Positions 49,362-54,232 of a DNA stretch of 54,232 nucleotides are shown here, piece by piece. This DNA is from CAZPAV01 sp964584755 (GTDB taxonomy: Bacteria; Actinomycetota; Acidimicrobiia; Spongiisociales; UBA5794): contig CAZPAV010000016.1 of NCBI GenBank assembly GCA_964584755.1, positions 1-54,232 on the forward strand, read 5' to 3'. Each line of letters opens with the position of its first letter. Within the stretch, counting starts at the first letter, position 1. The translations under genes and the position numbers were made by a program. The notes beneath the pieces are model-generated. The model was not told the origin of the DNA. It made no database searches and saw only the letters and a list, made by a program, of their open reading frames with translations.

Positions 49362-49443
49362 CTGCCACCTCCCGTCGGCTCGGCACCCGCCCCGGTGCGG
49401 GGCGGAACGCTACCAGTCCGCCCGGCGGGGACCGCTCGTTCCG

Positions 49444-50799
49444 TCAGGACGCGACGCGGGCGCCGTACCGGGCCACGACGTCGGCGAGGAGGCGCGTCGT
49501 CAGCTCGAGGGAGCGCTCCGACACCCGCTCGTCGGGCCCGTGGAACATGCGGAGCATCTCCCCGAAACCGATCCTGTCGTCGAAGAGACCCACGCCGTAC
49601 GCCACCACGCCTCGGGCGCGGAAGAACCGCGCGTCGGTGGCCACCGGGGTGAGCGCCGGCGCGAGGGCCCGGGATCCGGTCGCCGCCTCCACGGCGTCCC
49701 CGATCGCCTCCCAGAGGACGCCGGACGGCGGCGATCCGTTGGCGGGGAACTCGAGGACTCGCTCCGTCTCCACCTCCTCGGTCGTCGCGGGGCCGAGCAC
49801 CTTCCGGAAATGGTCGTCCACGGCGCGGGCGTCCTGGCCCGGGAGGGTGCGGACGTCGATGTCGGCCTCCGCCAGGTCGGGGATGACGTTCGCCTTCGTG
49901 CCCGCGCCGAGGAGGGTGGGGGTCACGGTGAGGTGGGTGCAGGCGTGGACCCAGCTCGCGAACGCCGGGTCGTCCAGGGCGAGCCGCGCCACCGCGGCAT
50001 CGATCCGGTCGGGGTCCACGAGCTCCGCGCGCCGCGACTCCGACACCGGCATCGCCGCGACGAAGCGCCGCCACTCGTCGCCGATGTGCACCGGTCCCCC
50101 CGCCTCCCCGAGACGCGTCACGGCCCGGGCGACGGGGAGCAGGGCGTTTCGGGCGCCGTGCGGCTGGGAGGCATGCCCGGTCCGACCTCGGGCGCGCAGG
50201 CGCCTCCAGGCGGGCCCCTTCTCGGCGACCGTCACCGGCACGACCCGTCGGGACCTGCTCCCCAGGGCCGGACCGGCCACCTCGGTGAGGAGGTGATCAC
50301 AGGCGACGAGCTCCCAGTGCTCCGTGACGAGATGCTCCGCGCCGAGCCGGCCTCCCGCCTCCTCGTCGGCGACGGCGGCGAAGACCAGATCACCGGGGAG
50401 CCGGGGTGCCTCACCGCGCAGGTGCCGGCGGAACACCGCCGCCATCGCCGCCGTGAGGTCGAGCATGTCCACCGCGCCTCGCCCCCAGACGAAGCCGTCG
50501 CTCCGCTCGCCGGCGAAAGGATCCACCGCCCACTCCCCCGGGTCGGCGGGGACGACATCGAGGTGCGGGAGGAAGGCGAGCGTCGGCGCTCCCGGCGTCG
50601 TCCCCGGTACCCGGTACACGACGGAACGTCGCCCGGGATGGGGCTCGACGACCGCCCCGTCGATCCCGAAGTACGCCTCGAGGGTGGCGACCGATCGCTC
50701 CTCGTGACCCGAGTCGGGGGTTCCGTCGTTGACGCACCGGTTGCGAATGAGGGCGACGAGGAGCTCGATGATCTCTCCGGTCGGGATCGCCGGGGTCAT
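49444..50799 (-). CDS. M20-family metallopeptidase/deacylase with complete metal site
   Basis: This 451-residue protein has the full M20 ligand set: LPHLDVVP, WGRGAVDM, ADEEAGG, LLTEVAG and MFHGPDERVS. Its dimerisation domain includes GRTGHASQPHGARNA. It resembles the carboxypeptidase/aminoacylase group. In contrast with the island M20 protein at 14145-15395, all key residues are conserved. It overlaps the GNAT gene (ATGA). Confidence 0.9.
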   Translation of the reverse strand: MTPAIPTGEIIELLVALIRNRCVNDGTPDSGHEERSVATLEAYFGIDGAVVEPHPGRRSVVYRVPGTTPGAPTLAFLPHLDVVPADPGEWAVDPFAGERSDGFVWGRGAVDMLDLTAAMAAVFRRHLRGEAPRLPGDLVFAAVADEEAGGRLGAEHLVTEHWELVACDHLLTEVAGPALGSRSRRVVPVTVAEKGPAWRRLRARGRTGHASQPHGARNALLPVARAVTRLGEAGGPVHIGDEWRRFVAAMPVSESRRAELVDPDRIDAAVARLALDDPAFASWVHACTHLTVTPTLLGAGTKANVIPDLAEADIDVRTLPGQDARAVDDHFRKVLGPATTEEVETERVLEFPANGSPPSGVLWEAIGDAVEAATGSRALAPALTPVATDARFFRARGVVAYGVGLFDDRIGFGEMLRMFHGPDERVSERSLELTTRLLADVVARYGARVAS

Positions 50800-51275
50800 G
50801 TCCGCCCCTCGGATCGGTGCATGACGATGAGTCGGGCCGCGAAGCCGTGAGCCTCGAAGAAGTTCTTCGCGGCCCGGTGGCCCGGGCTGACGCGGGCGTC
50901 ACAGGCGGTGACGCCCCGGTTCCGGAGGGCGTCGAGCGCGAGCCCGAGCATGGCCTCGCCCACCCCGACGCCGCGCGCCTCCGGCTCCGTGTAGACGAGC
51001 CGCACGACGCCGAGTCGACGATCTCGGGCCTGCGGCAGGAGCGTCACGATCGTGACCCACAGGAATCCGACGACCGCTCCGTCGATCGTCCCCACGAAGA
51101 GGAGCGGGTCCTCCCCGGCGAGGATCGCGGCGAAAGCCTCGCCGACGGGTTCGGGGAGCCCCTCGGCGAGGGGCCACAGGGGTCGTAGCGCCCCCTGTTC
51201 GACCGCGAGGTCCCCGTACAGCGCCTGGAGTCGCTCCAGGTCCTCGAGCCGGGCGGAGCGGGCGGCGACCTCCAT
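50796..51275 (-). CDS. GNAT-family N-acetyltransferase
   Basis: This 159-residue GNAT-fold protein has a central strand VVGFLWVTIV, the acetyl-CoA loop RGVGVGEAMLGLAL and a C-terminal NFFEAHGFAARLIVMHR. The substrate (amine or protein N-terminus) is unknown. It is probably leaderless, with TACGCT ending 6 bases before the ATG. It is coupled to the M20 peptidase. Confidence 0.88.
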   Translation of the reverse strand: MEVAARSARLEDLERLQALYGDLAVEQGALRPLWPLAEGLPEPVGEAFAAILAGEDPLLFVGTIDGAVVGFLWVTIVTLLPQARDRRLGVVRLVYTEPEARGVGVGEAMLGLALDALRNRGVTACDARVSPGHRAAKNFFEAHGFAARLIVMHRSEGRT

Positions 51276-51281
51276 GGTCGC

Positions 51282-51287
51282 AGCGTA
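51282..51287 (-). promoter_or_regulatory. -10 box of a leaderless promoter for the GNAT-M20 unit
   Basis: The minus strand reads TACGCT, ending 6 bases before the ATG at 51275. The spacing equals that seen before ispH and before the tlyA-unit small ORF. Confidence 0.4.
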
Positions 51288-51310
51288 CCCGGACCCGCCG
51301 CGGCCCGGTG

Positions 51311-52099
51311 TCAGGTCCGGGTCGGGATCGGCGGCCGCCCCAGGGCCCAACGGGTGACGAGTCGCATCGCCTCGAGGGCGATGCCCGTCGACATCTTCGA
51401 GTACCCCGACGTCCGCTCCCGGAAGACGATGGGAACCTCCCGGATCTCCAGGCCGGCGGCGACCGCCCGCCACACCATCTCGATCTGGAAGCCGTACCCC
51501 GAGGCCTCACAGGTCCCGGGCCGGAGCCGGCGCAGGGCGGTGGCGCGGTAGGCACGGAAGCCGGCGGTGGCATCCGCGACCGGGAGCCGCAGCAGGGTAC
51601 GGGCGTACGCGTTCCCCGCTCGGGAGATCCAGCGGCGATGCACCGGCCAGCCCTCCGTCCGGCCACCCGGGACGTATCGGCTCCCGATGGCGAGGTCCGC
51701 CCCCGCGTCGATCGCGGCGACGAGCCGCGGCAGGTCGGCCGGATCGTGGGAGAGGTCGGCGTCCATCTCACAGAGGATCCCCGCGCCGGCGGCGAGCCCG
51801 GCCGCGAAGCCGGCGGCGTAGGCCGGCCCCAGACCCCCCTTCCCCGGACGCCGCAGCACCCCGACCCGGGGATCGCGCCCGGCGACGGCCGCGACGATCT
51901 CGGCCGTGCCGTCGGGAGAGCCGTCGTCGACGACGAGCACGCCCATCCCCACCGACCGCACCGCGGCGACGATCCGGCCGATGGTGGCCGCCTCCTGGTA
52001 CGTGGGGACGATCACGAGCACGTCGTCCCGCTCGGTGGCCGGCACGGGGAGAACGGTGGCGCCGCTCCGGTGGGCCGGTGCCGTGGTGTGGGGCTCCAT
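51311..52099 (-). CDS. Family-2 glycosyltransferase, polyprenol-phosphate mannose synthase-like
   Basis: This 262-residue protein starts with the GT-A pattern VLVIVPTYQEAATIGRIVAAV, then VLVVDDGSPDGTAEI, the catalytic DADLSHDPADLPRLV, and PGGRTEGWPVHRRWISRAGN. The last is characteristic of dolichol/polyprenol-phosphate mannose synthases (Ppm1 domain). It likely transfers mannose from GDP-mannose to polyprenol phosphate for lipoglycan or glycoprotein assembly. No N-acyltransferase (Lnt) domain is fused. Confidence 0.88.
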   Translation of the reverse strand: MEPHTTAPAHRSGATVLPVPATERDDVLVIVPTYQEAATIGRIVAAVRSVGMGVLVVDDGSPDGTAEIVAAVAGRDPRVGVLRRPGKGGLGPAYAAGFAAGLAAGAGILCEMDADLSHDPADLPRLVAAIDAGADLAIGSRYVPGGRTEGWPVHRRWISRAGNAYARTLLRLPVADATAGFRAYRATALRRLRPGTCEASGYGFQIEMVWRAVAAGLEIREVPIVFRERTSGYSKMSTGIALEAMRLVTRWALGRPPIPTRT

Positions 52100-52117
52100 G
52101 GGAGCCCTATCGGCGGA

Positions 52118-52147
52118 TCGGGGAGGGGCCTTGAGTCCCCTCCCCGA
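52118..52147 (-). terminator. Terminator after the DUF4193 gene
   Basis: TCGGGGAGGGG and CCCCTCCCCGA pair perfectly over 11 bp with an 8-base loop (CCTTGAGT on the plus strand). It lies just downstream of the minus-strand DUF4193 stop codon and upstream of the glycosyltransferase start. Confidence 0.7.
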
Positions 52148-52154
52148 CCGGTCG

Positions 52155-52550
52155 TCAGCCGGCGCAGTCCTTGCAGATCTTGCGGCGCTTGTCGGCGAGC
52201 TGGCTCACCTTCAACACCAGGAAGCAACGCGAGCAGACGAACTCGTCGGCGGCGGCGCCATCCGCTCCCTCCCGCTCCATCGCCAGCTCCGCCTTCCGGA
52301 TGGCGAGCAGTTCGGCGGCCTCGTCCACGACGAGCGTCTCGGAGGTCTCGTCGTCGGTGAGCATCTCGAGCTCCTCGGCCTCGAGCTCGTCGAGCGCCGG
52401 CTCGCCGTCGGCCTCGTCCTCGGCCTCGTCCTTCTCGGCGACGTCCGCCTCCACGAGGACCACGGGCTCCGCCTCGTCGTCCCACTCGGCGGCGGGCTCG
52501 TCGAGGGGCACACCCAGGTCGTTCTCGGGGCCCAACTCTTCCGTCGTCAT
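52155..52550 (-). CDS. DUF4193-family zinc-ribbon protein
   Basis: This 131-residue protein has an acidic, Glu/Asp-rich N-terminal region and a C-terminal zinc ribbon: EFVCSRCFLV and ICKDCAG (two Cys-x2-Cys pairs) around a basic SQLADKRRK. DUF4193 is essentially actinobacterial and its function is unknown. ATG at 52550 is preceded by GGAGGG and GGAGG. A GTG at 52568 in the same frame is possible and would give a nearly leaderless message. Confidence 0.88.
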   Translation of the reverse strand: MTTEELGPENDLGVPLDEPAAEWDDEAEPVVLVEADVAEKDEAEDEADGEPALDELEAEELEMLTDDETSETLVVDEAAELLAIRKAELAMEREGADGAAADEFVCSRCFLVLKVSQLADKRRKICKDCAG

Positions 52551-52577
52551 GTCCTCCGTACCCTCCACGGCGCCGGG

Positions 52578-52583
52578 AGTATA
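52578..52583 (-). promoter_or_regulatory. -10 box upstream of the DUF4193 gene
   Basis: The minus strand reads TATACT, a 5-of-6 consensus match. The predicted start lies a few bases before the GTG at 52568, giving a leader of about 20 bases to the ATG at 52550. Confidence 0.5.
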
Positions 52584-52660
52584 TCGGCTCCCGCGCGCGC
52601 CGGGACACGCGGCCCGGCTCGCGCCCTCCGCCCCGGTTCACCTGCGTCTCCGGCGCCCCC

Positions 52661-53542
52661 TCAGATCTTCAGGTCGAACGCCCCGGGCCACACACCCACG
52701 CTCACCGGTCCCGTCCCGACCGGCTCGCCGTCGGCCTCCACCGGCCAGCTCGCGGGACACCGTACGCTGATCCTCGCCGCGGCGCAGCGCCGGACCCCGG
52801 GACGTCCGAGGTGGTTGCCGCGGATGATCCGCGGCATGATGTCGAAGGCCCGCCACCGGGGACCGAGGAAGGCCTGGACGTCGAGCACCCCGTCGCCCGC
52901 CGCAGCCCGGGGCGCCACGTTGAGGCCGCCGCCGAAGAACTGGCCGTTGGCGAGCACGACCTCGAGCATCGAGCCGGACCACCGTCCCCGCTCCGTCTCG
53001 ACGACCACGTCCGCGGGCGGGAATCCCCCGAGGGCGAGCCAGAACCCCGCCGTGTAGCGCGCGGCCCCGAGCCGCCGCGGCAGCCGGCCCGCCCAACGCG
53101 CCGCGGCGGCGGCCACGCCCACGTTGGCGGCGTTGAGGAAGAGGCGCCTGCCGAACCCCCCTTCCAGCGCTCCCACGTCACAGCGGTACCGTGCACCGTC
53201 GCCGAGATGGGCCACGGCTCCCTCCAACGTGCGCGGCAGCCCGAAGGTGCGGATGAAGTCGCATCCCGAGCCCGCGGGCAGGATGGCGAGGGTGGGCGGT
53301 TCCTCCCACCGCTCCCCGAGCAGGGCGTTGAGCACGTGATGGGCGGTTCCGTCACCTCCGACGACGGCGAAGTCCCGGTGACCGGCCGCCACGCCCTCCG
53401 CCACCGCCGTCGGGATCTCCGCGACGCCCTCCGGCACGAGGAGTCGATGTCGGATCTCCCCGGCGGCCAGTGCCGCCGCCGCCCGGTCCACGACGGAGTG
53501 GCCTCGACCGGCCCGGGGGTTGGCGACCACCCACCACGTCAT
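52661..53542 (-). CDS. Diacylglycerol-kinase/sphingosine-kinase-family lipid kinase
   Basis: This 293-residue protein has the DAGK catalytic motifs: VVANPRAGRGHS, the GGDGT loop in FAVVGGDGTAHHVLNAL and the glycine pair LPAGSGCDFIRTFGLP. The C-terminal YegS-like domain carries a VEADGEPVGTGP segment. Family members phosphorylate diacylglycerol or related membrane lipids. ATG overlaps the stop of the helicase-like gene (ATGA). Confidence 0.9.
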   Translation of the reverse strand: MTWWVVANPRAGRGHSVVDRAAAALAAGEIRHRLLVPEGVAEIPTAVAEGVAAGHRDFAVVGGDGTAHHVLNALLGERWEEPPTLAILPAGSGCDFIRTFGLPRTLEGAVAHLGDGARYRCDVGALEGGFGRRLFLNAANVGVAAAAARWAGRLPRRLGAARYTAGFWLALGGFPPADVVVETERGRWSGSMLEVVLANGQFFGGGLNVAPRAAAGDGVLDVQAFLGPRWRAFDIMPRIIRGNHLGRPGVRRCAAARISVRCPASWPVEADGEPVGTGPVSVGVWPGAFDLKI

Positions 53543-54232
53543 ACCCGTCCTCCCAACGCGACGACGCCCCGGTCGACGGCGCGCACCGCCGCCGAGGCCA
53601 CGGACGCCGTCGCCGGGAACGCGTCGCGAAGCTGCCGCAGCAGGTCGAGGAGCTGCCGGCAGTTCCGCACGAAGTCCCCCGCGGCGAAGTCGTCCCCGCC
53701 GAAGAGCTCCTCGAGCTCCGCGCCTCGTGCCCAGGCGTGCACGAGCCCGGCGAATCCCGGGTCCGGTTGGCGCGAGGGCGGAAGTCCCGCCGCCTCCTCC
53801 TCGGCGGCGAGCTCCCCCCACACCGCCCCGATCGCCGCGGCCCGCCGCTCGACCTCGCGCGAGAGCGGAGGGACCGTCCGATCTCCCCGACGTGCCTCGT
53901 AGGTGAACAGCGAGACGAGCGCGGCCAGGGCCGGGGGATCCAGACCGGCGAGATGACCCCGCAGCACGGACTCGGTAAAGAGGAGATCGAGCTCGTTGTA
54001 GATGAACCGGAGCCGTCCTCCCCGCTCGGTCAGGGACCACCCCGCGACGTACCGCCACCGCTCGAGGATCCCGAGGATTCCCCGGTACCGCCCCATCAGC
54101 TCGTCGGCGCCGTGACGCATCCGGCGCCGCATGCGCGCCAGGTCCTTCTCGATCCGGCGGAGCCGCCGCCTCGCCGCGGCGTGCTCCGCGTGGTGAGGAC
54201 ACGCCGCCACCGGACCGGCCACCGTGGCGGGC
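53539..54232 (-). CDS. Ski2/HelY-type helicase, C-terminal part (cut by window edge)
   Basis: The frame stays open to the right edge, so only about 231 C-terminal residues are present. The fragment has a helical region with CPHHAEHAAARRRLRRIEKDL and RYRGILGILERWRYV. A DSHCT-type end follows: GLVHAWARGAELEELFG then GDFVRNCRQLLDLLRQLRDAF. Both match the C-termini of HelY/Mtr4-like superfamily-2 helicases. The helicase core would lie outside the window. Confidence 0.75.
   Translation of the reverse strand, partial: PATVAGPVAACPHHAEHAAARRRLRRIEKDLARMRRRMRHGADELMGRYRGILGILERWRYVAGWSLTERGGRLRFIYNELDLLFTESVLRGHLAGLDPPALAALVSLFTYEARRGDRTVPPLSREVERRAAAIGAVWGELAAEEEAAGLPPSRQPDPGFAGLVHAWARGAELEELFGGDDFAAGDFVRNCRQLLDLLRQLRDAFPATASVASAAVRAVDRGVVALGGRV

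Overview
The window is about 70% G+C, densely coded and built from long runs of genes that overlap by 4 bases (ATGA or GTGA). Several features point to an actinobacterium outside the mycobacteria and streptomycetes, plausibly an acidimicrobiial lineage. These are a DUF4193 zinc-ribbon protein, a putative F420-type LLM oxidoreductase, a Thr/Ala/Pro-rich lipoprotein linker, and the order HAD - small ORF - tlyA - nadK - recN - pyrG - nudix - xerD - scpA - scpB - rluB - cmk, which parallels the Mycobacterium tuberculosis Rv1692-Rv1713 region. The taxonomic placement is inference.

Left edge (1-1467): the end of an IS21-type insertion sequence abuts a phage-type tyrosine integrase. The integrase lies tail-to-tail with tRNA-Pro(GGG), so the first 1.4 kb looks like the end of an integrative element inserted at the 3' end of that tRNA gene.

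1595-6623: a membrane-anchored protein of unknown function, then on the minus strand a DUF512 radical-SAM protein, the ribosome-assembly GTPase Der, an acyl-CoA carboxyltransferase and a 51-residue membrane protein coupled to it.

6662-33640: a catabolic island of four transcription units. A liv-type ABC transporter with a class-V aminotransferase (minus, 12897 to 6662) diverges from a ten-gene plus-strand operon (13072 to 23758). That operon encodes an LLM oxidoreductase, M20 hydrolase, FAH hydrolase, two creatinase-like M24 proteins, a homocitrate-synthase-like enzyme, two ketopantoate-reductase-like enzymes, a bicupin and a StyA-type monooxygenase. A minus-strand operon (31852 to 23822) converges on it and encodes a molybdenum hydroxylase (CoxM/S/L/G-like), an SDR, a GntR/FCD regulator, a flavin reductase and a CrtI-like oxidoreductase. 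A second CrtI-like gene lies just upstream. The three start regions for the transporter, plus operon and cox operon carry related 17-bp imperfect palindromes (TTTGATA-N3-TATCAAA) overlapping or just downstream of recognisable promoters. I infer one repressed regulon for uptake and oxidative breakdown of a small organic molecule, perhaps an N-heterocycle or amide. The substrate cannot be read from the sequence.

33703-36407: ispH, an ECF sigma factor and a coupled single-pass membrane protein with an acidic repeat tail, possibly its anti-sigma factor. 36440-44393 (minus): cmk, aroA, rluB, scpB, scpA, an HD phosphohydrolase, a DksA-type protein, xerD, a NUDIX hydrolase and pyrG. 44461-47816 (minus): recN, nadK, tlyA (apparently starting at CTG) and a small protein. 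47854-54232: a rhomboid protease, HAD phosphatase, M20 peptidase, GNAT acetyltransferase, polyprenol-phosphate mannosyltransferase-like enzyme, DUF4193 protein, diacylglycerol-kinase-like protein and the C-terminal part of a Ski2/HelY-type helicase cut by the window edge.

cmk and der, adjacent in M. tuberculosis, are here on the same strand but about 31 kb apart, with the catabolic island, ispH and the sigma unit between them. No non-coding stretch exceeds 300 bases.
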